Notes under the pieces: generated by a model | The model's database searches: none | The model's input: the letters and a program-made list of their open reading frames with translations, nothing else | What the model was told of the DNA's origin: nothing | From: Thermoanaerobaculaceae bacterium | GTDB lineage: Bacteria > Acidobacteriota > Thermoanaerobaculia > Thermoanaerobaculales > Thermoanaerobaculaceae | Reading direction: 5' to 3' | DNA length: 37,699 bases | Assembly (NCBI GenBank): GCA_025456225.1 | Contig: JALOLB010000039.1 | Span: forward strand, 1-37,699 | Shown here: one piece after another, positions 1 through 8,663 of the stretch | Numbering within the stretch: the first letter of the stretch is position 1 | How the letters are laid out: each line of letters starts with the position of its first letter | Program-made: the position numbers and the translations under genes

Positions 1-838
1 GGCGGCTCTGCTCGAGCAGCGCCTCGGGCACCACCAGCTCCCAGTCGGGAGCCCCCGCGTGCAGGCGGTCCAGCAGCGTCCGCATGGACGCCGCCGCCAG
101 GCCGGGCGGCGCGCCCGGCCTGAGGCCCACCACGATCTCGTCCAGAGGCGAGCGGTTGGGCTCCCGCTCCAGCTTGCGCTGCACGGTCGTCACGGGGGCA
201 AGGATCTCGTTGGCCGGATCGCCCAGCGCCACGCCCTGGAAGGTGACGCCACCCCGCACCTCGCCGGCCAGCACCCCCACCACCTCGAGCCAGAGATCGT
301 TGACCTTGACGCGCCCTCCGATCGCCGGGGCCGACCCGAAGAGGTCGCGCCGCACCGCGGCACCGAGCACGCAGACCTGGGAGAGCTCGCGCTCGTCCCG
401 CGCATCCAGGAACCGCCCCTCGGCCAGCTCCACCTGCTGCAGCGCCGCCTGGCGGTGGGACACCCCCCAGACCCTGGCCTTGCTCGTGCCGTCGGCCGCC
501 AGCACCTTGTACGGCTCGACCGCCACCCGCGGCACGACGATCTCGACCCCGGGAACCGTCTCGGCGATGGCCTCGGCGTCGCGCAGGGCCACGCCGGGAC
601 ACCGCTTGCGGATCTCGGTGAGCTCCTCGTCCTTCGGTTCCTTCGATCGCACCAGGACGTTGCGGACGCCCAGGCGGTCGATCATCGCCATCGCCTGCCG
701 CTCGGCCCCGGCCCCGATCGACAGCATGGCGATCACGGCGCCCACGCCGAAGACCATCCCCAGCATCGAGAGGACCGACCGCAGACGGTGGCCCTCGAGG
801 TTCCGGCGGGCCTGCTGCAGCGCCTCGCGCCAGGTCAC
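1..838 (-). CDS. MacB/FtsX-type ABC transporter permease (3' end cut by window edge)
   Basis: The visible 279 residues read as the N-terminal part of a MacB-type permease. A basic amphipathic start (MTWREALQQARRNLEGHRLR) is followed by the first membrane helix (SVLSMLGMVFGVGAVIAMLSIG). The periplasmic core domain follows, with the family hallmarks 'LGVRNVLVRS', 'VPGVEIVVPRV' and 'RRDLFGSAPAIGGRVKVNDLWLEVVGVL'. Such permeases work with an ATPase and an HlyD/MacA adaptor to move substrates or transmit force across the envelope. The start is the GTG at 838-836, which overlaps the TGA of the upstream adaptor in a GTGA, so the two are probably translationally coupled. The C-terminal helices and stop lie beyond position 1. 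The family assignment is firm; the substrate is unknown. Confidence 0.9.
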   Translation of the reverse strand, partial: MTWREALQQARRNLEGHRLRSVLSMLGMVFGVGAVIAMLSIGAGAERQAMAMIDRLGVRNVLVRSKEPKDEELTEIRKRCPGVALRDAEAIAETVPGVEIVVPRVAVEPYKVLAADGTSKARVWGVSHRQAALQQVELAEGRFLDARDERELSQVCVLGAAVRRDLFGSAPAIGGRVKVNDLWLEVVGVLAGEVRGGVTFQGVALGDPANEILAPVTTVQRKLEREPNRSPLDEIVVGLRPGAPPGLAAASMRTLLDRLHAGAPDWELVVPEALLEQSR

Positions 839-2100
839 TCGGCACCCCCCAGCACCGGTCCGGGGGTGACAGGAGGCGTGGCCCGGACCGCGGCCTGCTC
901 CGGGTCCACTGCAGCGATCACGTCTCCGGCAACCAGGCCGCGGGTGATGATGACGCGCTCCGGCGCGACCGCCTCCATCTCGACCTCGGCCGGCTCGAAC
1001 CCACCCCACCGCCGCGTGCGGAACACGACCCGCCTGCCCTCCCGCTCGAAGACGGCCTGCCGCGGCACCACCAGCGCCTCGGCCCGGTCGGCGACGACGA
1101 TGTGGGCGCCGACCCGCATACCCGGCTTCATGAAGGTCGGATCGGTGCGCCCGATCGTCAGCACCGCCCCGAAGTACTGCACCTGCGACCCCTGCTGGCG
1201 AGGTTGCGCCAGGGCGTCCACGTGGCGCACGTGGGCCTCCACCTTCGCATCCGGGCGCCCCTCGACGAGCACCGTGGCGGCCTGGCCCACCGTCAGGCCC
1301 CCGGCATCCACCTCCAGCACCCAGACCTCGGCCTCCATGGACCCGAGGTCCGGGATCTCGGCCACCTTGTCGTTCGGCCACACCATGTCGCCGACCTGCG
1401 GGAGCGAGTCGCGGAAGCCCCGCGAGAGAAGGAGGAGGCCATCGTGCGGGGCGCGCATCTCGAGCTGTCCGAGCGTCTGGGTGGCACGCTGGCGCTCGAT
1501 CTCCGCCCGGCGGCGCTCGATGCGCAGCAGGTCCAGCTCGGAGGCGGCAACCCCGGGACGGGCGCCGAGCACGGCGTCCGCGTGCTCCTTGCGCTTCGCC
1601 GCCAGCTCCGTGTCGATGGCCGACGTGGCGATCTCGAATCGGGAGTAGATCTCCTCGTCGGTGGTCTGGAACGAGCGCGCATTCTCGAGCTCCCGGGCCG
1701 CCAGGCCCGCCTCCCGCTCGAGGGCACGCCCGGTGGCCTGGGCCTGCGCGGCTGACTTGGCCAGCCGCTGGTCCACCTGTGCCACCGTGGCCTCGCTCTC
1801 CTTGAGCGCCTTCTCGGCGTCGGTGGAGTCGAGGCGCACGACCACGTCTCCGGCCTTGACCGGCGTGCCATCCGGCAGCAGCCAGGCGATCTTGAGGGAC
1901 TGCCGGAGCTCCGCCGGGCAGGTGATGGGGGTCGAGCGCACGGCGCGCAGCACCCCGTCCGCCGCGACAGCGCGGTGAAAGCGCTGCGGCCGCACCGTCA
2001 GGACCGGGACGTCTTTCTGGCCCAGCATGCGACTGCCGGCCAGCAGGGCCGCGGCGGTCGCCACCACGGCGACGCCCGCACCAACCAGCCGCCGCCTCAT
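835..2100 (-). CDS. HlyD/MacA-family periplasmic adaptor (third of three paralogs)
   Basis: This protein of 421 residues is anchored by an N-terminal helix (about residues 4-22). It then has the split lipoyl/barrel-sandwich pattern of membrane-fusion adaptors: 'LLPDGTPVKAGDVVVRLDS' first, a long Ala/Glu/Arg-rich coiled coil (about 90-200), then 'MRAPHDGLLLL' and 'VGDMVWPNDKVAEIPDL'. The beta-barrel part contains 'FMKPGMRVGAHIVV'. Such proteins bridge an inner-membrane permease to the periplasm or outer membrane. The ATG at 2100 overlaps the upstream stop (ATGA), and its own stop overlaps the permease start (GTGA). It shares motif order with the two adaptors upstream (xPDGxxVxAGDxVxxLD; GDxxWPxxxVAEIxD), so the three look like paralogs from tandem duplication. 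The cargo is unknown. Confidence 0.9.
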   Translation of the reverse strand: MRRRLVGAGVAVVATAAALLAGSRMLGQKDVPVLTVRPQRFHRAVAADGVLRAVRSTPITCPAELRQSLKIAWLLPDGTPVKAGDVVVRLDSTDAEKALKESEATVAQVDQRLAKSAAQAQATGRALEREAGLAARELENARSFQTTDEEIYSRFEIATSAIDTELAAKRKEHADAVLGARPGVAASELDLLRIERRRAEIERQRATQTLGQLEMRAPHDGLLLLSRGFRDSLPQVGDMVWPNDKVAEIPDLGSMEAEVWVLEVDAGGLTVGQAATVLVEGRPDAKVEAHVRHVDALAQPRQQGSQVQYFGAVLTIGRTDPTFMKPGMRVGAHIVVADRAEALVVPRQAVFEREGRRVVFRTRRWGGFEPAEVEMEAVAPERVIITRGLVAGDVIAAVDPEQAAVRATPPVTPGPVLGGAE

Positions 2101-3308
2101 GGCGCGGCTCCAGCACCGAGGAGCACCCGGTCCCCGTCCGCGAGCCCTGCCAGCACCTCGATGCGGGTCGCGTTGCGCGCCCCCAGGCGCACCGCCAGGC
2201 GCTCGGTCCGCATCCAGCCCTTGCGCACCACCACCGGGCCCTCGGCCCCGACGGTCACGGCGTCCAGGGGGATGCTCACGACGTCGCGACGGCGGCCGAC
2301 CTCCACGTCCCCTCTCACCCGCATGCCCGGTCGCATGCGGACCCGGTCGGTCGTCTCGAGCTCCAGCTCCAGACGCACCACCTTGAGCTGGGGCTGGGTC
2401 CGCTTCGGCTGCAGGGCCGACTGCACGGTGCGGATGCGCGCCCGGTACTCGATGTCGCCGTGCGCATCCAGGCGGAGCACCACCGGCTGGCCGGGCTCGA
2501 GCTTGGCGGCGTCCTCCTCGTCGGCCTCGCAGCGCGCCAGCATCGCGTCGAGGTCGGGCAGCTCCAGCACCCGGTCCGCGTACCAGCAGGTGTCGCCGAC
2601 CTTGCGCTTCTGCTCGTTCCAGTCCGTGAGGTAGATCACCGTGCCCGCCTGGGGGGCGGTCACCCGCATGCGGCCGATCGCCTCCTCGATCCGCTGGACC
2701 CGCATCTCGGCCCGGTCGAGGGCATCCTTGAGGGAGGCCAGCTCGGAGCTCCCCGCCCGACGCCGGGCCTCGACCTGCCGGTGGAGGAACTCCACCTCCT
2801 TGCGGGCGATCCCCAGGTCGAGCAGGACCTGCTGCAGCTCCTTGGCCGGCACGAGGTCGTCGGGGCGCCCGGCCTTGAGCGTGGCGGTCCGGAGGCGCGC
2901 CTCGGCCTCGGCGAGCTTGAGGGCGTCGTCGTGGTCCTGCAAGGAGAGCTCCTGCCGCCGCTTCTCGAGCTGCTCCCGGGCCGCGTCCCGATCCGCCCGC
3001 CGTCGCTCCAGCTCCCGCCGCCGCTCGCTCGCGTCGAGCTCCAGCACCATGTCCCCCGCCTTCACGTCGGCCCCCTCGGGCGCCATCGCGGCGATCTTGA
3101 ACTCCCACTGACCCCACACCACGGGAGGGCCGATCTGGATGGATCTCACCGCCGCCAGGACGCCCGTGATGGGCACCGTGAGGATGAGGTCGCCCTTCTC
3201 GGCCCGCACCCAGTCGCCATGCTGGCCGGAGCCCCGAGCCAGGGTCAACGCCGCCACCGAAACGGCGACGGCGCCCACCGCACCGGCGATCAGCCACCGC
3301 CGCCTCAC
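2097..3308 (-). CDS. HlyD/MacA-family periplasmic adaptor (second of three paralogs)
   Basis: This protein of 403 residues opens with a basic stretch and one membrane helix (MRRRWLIAGAVGAVAVSVAA). It then has 'MAPEGADVKAGDMVLELDAS', a strongly charged coiled coil ('ERRRELERRRADRDAAREQL' and following), 'RVTAPQAGTVIYL' and 'RMRPGMRVRGDVEVG', the usual adaptor order. A longer reading from an ATG at 3371 is possible. I prefer the GTG at 3308 because it forms a GTGA overlap with the upstream stop, the same arrangement as the neighbouring genes, and gives a clean signal-anchor start. It lies between two related adaptors and upstream of a MacB-type permease. The family is clear; the specific partner and substrate are not. 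Confidence 0.88.
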   Translation of the reverse strand: MRRRWLIAGAVGAVAVSVAALTLARGSGQHGDWVRAEKGDLILTVPITGVLAAVRSIQIGPPVVWGQWEFKIAAMAPEGADVKAGDMVLELDASERRRELERRRADRDAAREQLEKRRQELSLQDHDDALKLAEAEARLRTATLKAGRPDDLVPAKELQQVLLDLGIARKEVEFLHRQVEARRRAGSSELASLKDALDRAEMRVQRIEEAIGRMRVTAPQAGTVIYLTDWNEQKRKVGDTCWYADRVLELPDLDAMLARCEADEEDAAKLEPGQPVVLRLDAHGDIEYRARIRTVQSALQPKRTQPQLKVVRLELELETTDRVRMRPGMRVRGDVEVGRRRDVVSIPLDAVTVGAEGPVVVRKGWMRTERLAVRLGARNATRIEVLAGLADGDRVLLGAGAAP

Positions 3309-4552
3309 GCGCCGCTCCCCAGCGACGGCCGGAGCCGCTCGCCCTCCGCGAGCCCGGCCTCGACGACGCACGCCTGCGGCCCGCAGGCGCCGATCGTGAC
3401 CGGTCGCGTGCCACCCCCGTCCAGGGCGGCCTGCGGCGGTGTGGCGGTCAGGTCCAGGGCGACCCGGGGCACCAGCAGGGCTCCTGGATACCGGCCGCTC
3501 TCGATCTCGACTCGGACCGACATGCCGGGTGTGACACGCTTCCCGGCCTCACCGTCGAGGGCGACGATGACCTGGAAGGCGCGGCGCGCCCCGTGCTCGC
3601 CGAGCTCCCGCGCAGCGGGTGCGACCGTGAGAACCCTTCCCTGACGTGGCTCCTCCGGATAGGTGTCGCACACGCACGACGCCAGCGCGCCCTCGCGCAC
3701 CCGGCCGTCGTCAGCGTCCAGCAGCCACGCCTCGACCTGCATCTCGCTGGTGTCGGCGATCTCGGCGACCGGCCAGCCGGGCCACACCGTGTCGCCGACG
3801 CCCAGGTGGCGCCCCCGCCAGCGCGGCCCCGTGACCAGGAACGGCCCCGACCGCGACGCCCTGAGGGTGAGCAGGTCCAGCGACTCCTCGGCGGCCCGCA
3901 GCTCCCGCTCGACCTTCCCGAGCTCGATCTGGGCAACCTCCAGATCCGCCGTGCACCCCTGCTCCGTGGCCTCCAGCTCGTCCTCGGCGCGCGCCAGGGC
4001 CACCCGGGCGCGGTCGAGGGCCAGTTGCCTCTCGCGCAGCTCGCGGTGGGGGAGCACCTCGGCCGGGAGGTCGGCCCAGATGCGGGCCTTCTCGAGCTCC
4101 ACCCCCTGCCTTTCCACCTCGAAACGGCGCTCGGCCAGGACCGCCAGGTTGGCCGCCTTCTGGCGTTCGACCTCGTTGCGCCGGCCGTCCACGCTCGCCC
4201 GGAGGTCCTCGATGGTGGAGACGATGGCCGAGTTGTCGAGCTCGATGACCTTGTCGCCGGCCCGCACCAGGCTCCCATCCGGGGCCATCCAACGGATCTG
4301 CACGGCGCGTGCCGCGGTGCGGGGCACCGTCAGTTGGTCGCGCCGCGCCGCCCTCGCCTCGCCGGTGAGCAGGACCGTGGTGACGAGGTCGCCCCGCCGC
4401 ACTGCCAGCTCGGAGCCGCGCTGTGACGACGGACCCGGCCGGGCTGCCGATCGGCCGCAGGCCAGGGTCGTCAGCGCGACCACGGCCGCTGCCAACAGCA
4501 TGGCCGCACGACGTGGCCGTGGGAGTGTCCAGCTTGTCTGCACCGCAGTCAT
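3305..4552 (-). CDS. HlyD/MacA-family periplasmic adaptor, possible lipoprotein (first of three)
   Basis: This is the first gene of the overlapping minus-strand operon, 415 residues. A hydrophobic segment (about 17-32) ends in 'LTTLAC', a weak lipobox, so it may be a lipoprotein or simply anchored. The adaptor motifs follow: 'MAPDGSLVRAGDKVIELDNS', a coiled coil (about 115-225), 'GVGDTVWPGWPVAEIADTSE' and 'VTPGMSVRVEIESGRYPGAL'. Its TGA overlaps the next adaptor's GTG. An ATG at 4501 is an alternative start but has no visible Shine-Dalgarno sequence. GGTGAG lies directly against the ATG at 4552, so that start is also not strongly supported. A TATCAT hexamer at 4569-4564 could be a -10 box, but no good -35 accompanies it. 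Confidence 0.86.
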   Translation of the reverse strand: MTAVQTSWTLPRPRRAAMLLAAAVVALTTLACGRSAARPGPSSQRGSELAVRRGDLVTTVLLTGEARAARRDQLTVPRTAARAVQIRWMAPDGSLVRAGDKVIELDNSAIVSTIEDLRASVDGRRNEVERQKAANLAVLAERRFEVERQGVELEKARIWADLPAEVLPHRELRERQLALDRARVALARAEDELEATEQGCTADLEVAQIELGKVERELRAAEESLDLLTLRASRSGPFLVTGPRWRGRHLGVGDTVWPGWPVAEIADTSEMQVEAWLLDADDGRVREGALASCVCDTYPEEPRQGRVLTVAPAARELGEHGARRAFQVIVALDGEAGKRVTPGMSVRVEIESGRYPGALLVPRVALDLTATPPQAALDGGGTRPVTIGACGPQACVVEAGLAEGERLRPSLGSGA

Positions 4553-4653
4553 CTCACCAGCAGATGATACGGCTTGCGGGGCGGGACTGTTGTGACCGGA
4601 GGAGGTCCCGGCCCTTCTCGTCGGGTGGGCCGACGTGCGCCGACCTCCACCAG

Positions 4654-5130
4654 CTACTCGATGACAGCCAGCACCTGGCGCATCTCGACGCTGTCGCCTT
4701 CCTTGACGAGGACCTGCTTCACCACGCCGGCCTGCTTGGCGTGCAGCTCGTTCTGCATCTTCATGGCCTCGAGCACCACCACGACGTCCCCGGGCTGCAC
4801 GCGGTCGCCCTCGTGCTTGAGGATCTTCATGATGAGGCCCGGCATGACGGCGGTGATGGCGCCGGCCTCCTCGGCTGCAGCCGCCGAGGCTGCCTTGCGG
4901 GTGGACTTGGGCTTGGGCTCCTCGAGCCCTTCCGCCTGGAAGCTGTAGGCGACGCCGTCCACCTTGGCCGTTGCACCGGACAGCTCCACGGTGTGTGGGC
5001 TGCCGCCCACCTGGATCTGGGTGCCCGCGAGCGCCACCGGCATCTCGCAGCCGTTGACGATGATGAGATCGCCGCGCTGCTCGATCTCGTAGGGCGCCCC
5101 TTCCAGCACGAGCTTGAACTTGTTCCTCAT
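4654..5130 (-). CDS. Biotin carboxyl carrier protein (transcarboxylase 1.3S-like)
   Basis: This 158-residue biotin carrier has three parts. The N-terminal domain ('NKFKLVLEGAPYEIE...') resembles the start of 1.3S/OadA-type carriers. A Lys/Ala-rich flexible linker follows (about 73-90, 'KSTRKAASAAAAEEAG'). The biotinyl domain (about 91-158) contains the canonical EAMKM site, with K124 as the predicted biotinylated lysine. It would carry a carboxyl group between the two carboxyltransferases encoded just upstream. The ATG at 5130 overlaps the stop of the OadA-like gene (ATGA), which implies coupled translation and a shared complex. It is the last gene of the cluster, and no biotin carboxylase follows within the window. 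Confidence 0.94.
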   Translation of the reverse strand: MRNKFKLVLEGAPYEIEQRGDLIIVNGCEMPVALAGTQIQVGGSPHTVELSGATAKVDGVAYSFQAEGLEEPKPKSTRKAASAAAAEEAGAITAVMPGLIMKILKHEGDRVQPGDVVVVLEAMKMQNELHAKQAGVVKQVLVKEGDSVEMRQVLAVIE

Positions 5131-6623
5131 CGCACCCACCTCATGCCGCCGGCCGACCGGCCGGAGATCGTCCAGGGTGAGAATCCGGGGCCGGCCGGCG
5201 TTGCGGCCTTGCGCCTGGCCTTCGCCTCCTGCTGCTGGAGCAGCGCCATGGCGATGGCGGCCGCGATCTCCTCCTTGCCGCCCAGGCCCTTGGCTCGGCG
5301 CTCCAGGAACGGCCGCGCCACCTGGGGGAACAGGGCATAGGAGAGAACGTCCTCCTCCGAACGCGCCAGGCTGCCGATCTCGCGCCGGGCATCCTCGAGC
5401 CCCGGGCACAGCATGTCCGCGGGGCGGCAGGTGATGGGCTCCTCGTCACCGATCGCCTTGCGCTGCAGCTCGGGGTCGATGGGCGCGGGCGAGCGGCCGT
5501 AGTAGCCACGCACGTACTGCTTGACCTCCTCGGGCACCACCTTGTAGCGCTCGCCCAGGATGACGTTGAGGGTCGCCTGGGTGCCGACGATCTGGCTCGA
5601 GGGCGTGACCAGGGGCGGGTAGCCCATGTCCTTGCGCACGCGCGGGATCTCGTCGAGCACGTCGTAGTAGCGGTCGGCGGCGCCCTGCTGGCGGAGCTGG
5701 CTGACGAGGTTCGAGAGCATGCCGCCCGGCACCTGGAACTGCAGCACGTTCACGTCCACCGCCGCCACGCCGGCCTCGAACGACGCGTAGCGCTTGCGGA
5801 TCTCGCCCTCCTTGCGGGCGATCCCGGCCAGCACCCCAAGGTCGAGGCCGGTGTCGCGCTCGGTCCCCTTGAGGATCGCCACCAGCGTCTCGGTGGGCGG
5901 CTGGGAGGTGGACATCGCCATCGACGAGATCGCCGTGTCCACCGTGTCCACTCCGGCCTCGATGGCCTTGAGGAGCGTCGCCGTGCCCATGCCGGAGGTG
6001 TAGTGGGTGTGGAGCTGCACCGGCAGCCCGACGTCCTTCTTGAGCGCCGAGACCAGGTCGAAGGCGGCGTACGGCGTGAGCAGCCCGGCCATGTCCTTGA
6101 TGGCGATGGAGTCGGCGCCCAGGTCGGCGAGCTCCTGGCCGAGCCGGACGAACCCCGGGATGTCGTGCACCGGTGAGATGGTGTACGAGATCGACGCCTG
6201 CACGTGCCCGCCCTCGCGCTTGGCGATCTTCATGGCGTAGGACATGTTGCGCGTGTCGTTGAGGGCGTCGAAGATGCGGAAGACATCGATCCCGTTCTTG
6301 CGCGCCAGGACGATGAAGCGCTCGGCGATGTCGTCGGGGTAGTGCTTGTACCCGACCAGGTTCTGGCCGCGCAGCAGCATCTGGAATCGCGTGCGGGGCA
6401 TGGCGCGGCGCAGGGTGCGCAGCCGCTCCCAGGGATCCTCGTTGAGGAAGCGCATGGCGGAGTCGAAGGTGGCGCCGCCCCACACCTCCACCGACCAGTA
6501 CCCCACCTTGTCGAGGGCCTCCGCGACCGGCAGCATGTCCTCGGTGCGCATGCGGGTGGCGAGCAGCGACTGGTGGGCGTCACGCAGCAACGTCTCGCAG
6601 ATCTGTACAGGCTTGGCGCTCAT
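5127..6623 (-). CDS. oadA: OadA/PycB/transcarboxylase-5S-type carboxyltransferase subunit
   Basis: This 498-residue TIM-barrel carboxyltransferase transfers CO2 between carboxybiotin and pyruvate/oxaloacetate. Visible active-site features are the N-terminal 'TLLRDAHQSLLATRMRTED' with metal ligand D15, 'SIAIKDMAGLL' with the probable carboxylated lysine K176, and 'QLHTHYTSG' with metal-ligand H205 and H207. The length matches a stand-alone 5S subunit; there is no fused biotin domain, and the carrier is the next gene. I chose the ATG at 6623 because AGGAG sits about 5 nt upstream. A GTG at 6629 would overlap the cupin stop but leaves no room for a ribosome-binding site. The family also includes oxaloacetate decarboxylase alpha and pyruvate carboxylase B. 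The context favours a transcarboxylase. Confidence 0.94.
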   Translation of the reverse strand: MSAKPVQICETLLRDAHQSLLATRMRTEDMLPVAEALDKVGYWSVEVWGGATFDSAMRFLNEDPWERLRTLRRAMPRTRFQMLLRGQNLVGYKHYPDDIAERFIVLARKNGIDVFRIFDALNDTRNMSYAMKIAKREGGHVQASISYTISPVHDIPGFVRLGQELADLGADSIAIKDMAGLLTPYAAFDLVSALKKDVGLPVQLHTHYTSGMGTATLLKAIEAGVDTVDTAISSMAMSTSQPPTETLVAILKGTERDTGLDLGVLAGIARKEGEIRKRYASFEAGVAAVDVNVLQFQVPGGMLSNLVSQLRQQGAADRYYDVLDEIPRVRKDMGYPPLVTPSSQIVGTQATLNVILGERYKVVPEEVKQYVRGYYGRSPAPIDPELQRKAIGDEEPITCRPADMLCPGLEDARREIGSLARSEEDVLSYALFPQVARPFLERRAKGLGGKEEIAAAIAMALLQQQEAKARRKAATPAGPGFSPWTISGRSAGGMRWVR

Positions 6624-6625
6624 CG

Positions 6626-6958
6626 TCACTCCTGCTCGCCCCGCGAGCCGAACATCTCCTTGGGCTTGATCATCAGCACCAGTGCCCCGGCCGGCGACGA
6701 CGGAGAGTGCGTGGTGTAGGCACGCACCACGGTGCTCTCGTTCTTCTTCAGGGTGATCGCCGGCATGTTGCGGAAGCGGATGGTGATCTCGCCGTCCAGC
6801 ACCAGGTACAGCTCGTCCTTGGTGTGGCGGTGGAACGGGTACTCGTCCTTGAAGTGCATGACGTACGCGGCGTGGTCGTTGACCTGCCCCAGCTCGAGGT
6901 GCGTGTAGGGGGCGGTGAGGACCGCCGCCAGCTCGTCAACGCTCATCTTGTTGGCCAT
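6626..6958 (-). CDS. Small single-domain cupin protein
   Basis: This 110-residue protein is one cupin_2 barrel. Motif 1 is visible as 'YPFHRHTKDELYLVLDGEI' (about residues 40-58), with two His and one Glu of the usual metal site. Motif 2 is 'YTTHSPSSP' with the last His. GGGAGGAGG lies 6-8 nt before the ATG at 6958. It sits between the two carboxyltransferase genes and its stop is 2 nt from the next start, so it is surely in the same transcript. Its role is unknown. It could bind a small acid or metal and act as an accessory or regulatory factor. It is not a normal subunit of any characterised biotin-dependent decarboxylase or transcarboxylase that I know. Confidence 0.9.
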   Translation of the reverse strand: MANKMSVDELAAVLTAPYTHLELGQVNDHAAYVMHFKDEYPFHRHTKDELYLVLDGEITIRFRNMPAITLKKNESTVVRAYTTHSPSSPAGALVLMIKPKEMFGSRGEQE

Positions 6959-6974
6959 GGCATCCTCCTCCCGC

Positions 6975-8525
6975 CTACAGCGGCATCGTGTTGTGCTTCG
7001 AGGGCGGGTTCGAGTCCCGCTTGGTCTGCAGGGTGCGCAGCGCCTCGATGAGCCGCGGCCGCGTCTGCTTCGGCTCGATGACGTCGTCGAGGTACCCGCG
7101 CCCGGCCGCCGCGTACGGGTTGGCGAACTTCTCGCTGTAGGCCTTGATCAGCTCGGCGCGCTTCGCGGCGGGGTCCTTTGCTTCCTGGATCTCCTTGCGG
7201 AAGATGATGTTGACCGCGCCGTCGGGACCCATGACGGCGATCTCCGCGGTCGGCCACGCGACGTTGAAGTCGCCGCGGATGTGCTTGGAGGACATCACGC
7301 AGTAGGCGCCGCCGTAGGCCTTGCGGGTGATCACCGTGAGCTTGGGCACCGTCGCCTCGCAGTAGGCAAACAGCAGCTTGGCACCGTGGGTGATGATGCC
7401 GCCGTGCTCCTGGTCGAGACCCGGCATGAAGCCCGGCACGTCCTCGAAGGTCACGATCGGGATGTTGAAGGCGTCGCAGAAGCGCACGAAACGCGCCCCC
7501 TTGATCGAGGCCTTGATGTCCAGCACCCCGGCCAGGATGAGCGGCTGGTTGGCGACGATCCCGACCGTGCGTCCGCCGAGGCGGGCGAAGCCGATGACGA
7601 TGTTGCCGGCGTAGGAGTCCTGGATCTCGAAGAACTCGCCGTTGTCGACGATCAGGCGGATCGCCTCGGTGATGTCGTAGGGCTTACCGGGGTCGTCGGG
7701 GACGATCGAGTTGAGCTTCTCCTCCATGCGGTTGGGGTCGTCGCCGGTGTCCTGGAGCGGCGGGTCCTCCATGTTGTTGGAGGGCAGGAACCCCACGAGC
7801 TGCCGGATCATCTGCAGCGACTCGGCCTCGTCGGCAGCCACCAGGTGGCAGACCCCCGACTTCTTGGCGTGCACGTCGGCGCCGCCCAGCTCGTCGAACG
7901 AGACCTCCTGGCGCGTCACGGCCTTCACGACGTCCGGGCCGGTGATGAACATGTGGCTCGACTTGCGCACCATGATCACGAAGTCGGTGAGGGCCGGCGA
8001 GTAGACCGCGCCGCCGGCACAGGGGCCCATGATCGCCGAGATCTGCGGCACCACGCCCGAGGCCAGGGTGTTGCGCAGGAAGATGTCGGCGTAGGCGCCG
8101 AGCGAGACCACGCCTTCCTGGATGCGAGCGCCGCCCGAGTCGTTGAGGCCGATCAGCGGCGCGCCGTTCTTGGTGGCCAGCTCCATGACCTTGCAGATCT
8201 TCTCGGAGTGGACCTCGCCGAGCGAGCCGCCGAACACCGTGAAATCCTGGGAGAACGCGTAGACCGTCCGGCCGTCGATCGTGCCCCAGCCGGTGACCAC
8301 GCTGTCGGCGAGGTACTTCTTGGCGTCCATCCCGAAGTCGGTGGTGCGATGCACCACGAAGGCGTCGATCTCCCGGAACGATCCAGGGTCGAGCAGCGCC
8401 TCGAGACGCTCCCGCGCCGTCATCTTGCCCTTGGCGTGCTGCGCATCGATGCGCTCCTGCCCGCCACCGAGCTGGGACTCCGTGCGGAGCTTGTGCAGTT
8501 GCTTGATCTTGTCCTGTGCGCCCAT
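6975..8525 (-). CDS. Acyl-CoA carboxyltransferase (MmdA/PccB/transcarboxylase 12S family)
   Basis: This 516-residue crotonase-fold carboxyltransferase has both acyl-CoA and carboxybiotin halves. Visible motifs are '[14 protein letters not shown]', '[18 protein letters not shown]', '[17 protein letters not shown]', '[14 protein letters not shown]' and the typical C-terminal 'SKHNTMPL'. Enzymes of this family act on propionyl-/methylmalonyl-CoA, as propionyl-CoA carboxylase beta, methylmalonyl-CoA decarboxylase alpha or transcarboxylase 12S. AAGGAGG precedes the ATG at 8525. It is the first gene of an operon with a cupin, a 5S-like subunit and a biotin carrier. That set points to transcarboxylase, though the protein alone could serve a carboxylase or a Na+-pumping decarboxylase whose other subunits lie elsewhere. 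Confidence 0.94.
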   Translation of the reverse strand: MGAQDKIKQLHKLRTESQLGGGQERIDAQHAKGKMTARERLEALLDPGSFREIDAFVVHRTTDFGMDAKKYLADSVVTGWGTIDGRTVYAFSQDFTVFGGSLGEVHSEKICKVMELATKNGAPLIGLNDSGGARIQEGVVSLGAYADIFLRNTLASGVVPQISAIMGPCAGGAVYSPALTDFVIMVRKSSHMFITGPDVVKAVTRQEVSFDELGGADVHAKKSGVCHLVAADEAESLQMIRQLVGFLPSNNMEDPPLQDTGDDPNRMEEKLNSIVPDDPGKPYDITEAIRLIVDNGEFFEIQDSYAGNIVIGFARLGGRTVGIVANQPLILAGVLDIKASIKGARFVRFCDAFNIPIVTFEDVPGFMPGLDQEHGGIITHGAKLLFAYCEATVPKLTVITRKAYGGAYCVMSSKHIRGDFNVAWPTAEIAVMGPDGAVNIIFRKEIQEAKDPAAKRAELIKAYSEKFANPYAAAGRGYLDDVIEPKQTRPRLIEALRTLQTKRDSNPPSKHNTMPL

Positions 8526-8663
8526 CCGCCCTCCTTACCCCGAGCCGCTTGTCATCTGGGCGGGCCCCGGGAGGCCCTCATGGGTGCGCGGATTCTCCCA
8601 CGTTTCTCTGACTTTGACCATGGTGACGAGTTTCACAAGGCCCGTCACCACCCACCCCTGCCG

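Noticed and set aside
59-1648. Plus-strand open frame opposite the left permease and adaptor
   Set aside because: A shadow of the overlapping minus-strand genes, with no recognisable sequence.
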